Positions 6,215-6,227 of a DNA stretch of 6,227 nt are shown here, piece after piece. Made by a program: the position numbers and the translations under genes. A model generated the notes under the pieces. The model searched no databases. It saw nothing but the letters and a program-made list of their open reading frames with translations, and was not told where the DNA came from. Numbering within the stretch: the first letter of the stretch is position 1; each line of letters begins with the position of its first letter. Source of the DNA: Paracoccaceae bacterium (GTDB lineage Bacteria > Pseudomonadota > Alphaproteobacteria > Rhodobacterales > Rhodobacteraceae); assembly GCA_002400675.1 (NCBI GenBank), contig NVQY01000016.1, positions 1 to 6,227 of the forward strand. Reading direction: 5' to 3'.

Positions 6215-6227
6215 GCCTTTGTCGCAG

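Overview
The window reads as a polyamine (most likely putrescine) uptake and catabolism locus from an alphaproteobacterium. A marine Rhodobacteraceae/Roseobacter-type genome is the best guess. This rests on the GC-rich coding bias, the protein sequence style, and my memory of similar pot/spu clusters in that group; no search was run.

Layout: positions 1-510 hold the N-terminal 170 codons of a class III (PLP) omega-aminotransferase of the SpuC/putrescine-pyruvate transaminase type, on the minus strand and running off the left edge. Positions 511-870 are a divergent intergenic control region with candidate promoters in both directions. It carries two copies of an imperfect 12-bp palindrome (consensus ATTTGATCAAAT), one in each promoter region, and a perfect hairpin just upstream of the potF ribosome binding site.

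On the plus strand follows an apparent operon: potF (periplasmic binding protein, 871-1956), an intrinsic terminator (1971-1998), a short C/A-rich leader with an 11-bp direct repeat, potG (ATPase, probable TTG start at 2087), potH and potI (inner-membrane permeases), and a DAO-family FAD-dependent oxidoreductase resembling gamma-glutamylputrescine oxidase PuuB (4907-6214). From potG to the oxidoreductase every stop overlaps the next start (TGATG, ATGA, TAATG), which implies translational coupling.

Functionally, PotF captures the diamine in the periplasm, PotH/PotI form the channel, and PotG drives import with ATP. The oxidoreductase and the divergent transaminase are both placed to remove an amino group from the imported amine or its gamma-glutamyl conjugate, feeding it toward GABA. 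The terminator after potF probably keeps binding protein in excess over the membrane complex.

I see no mobile element, CRISPR array, tRNA or rRNA gene, and no wholly unknown gene system. The new material, if any, is regulatory: the paired palindrome, the potF leader hairpin and the potG leader repeats.
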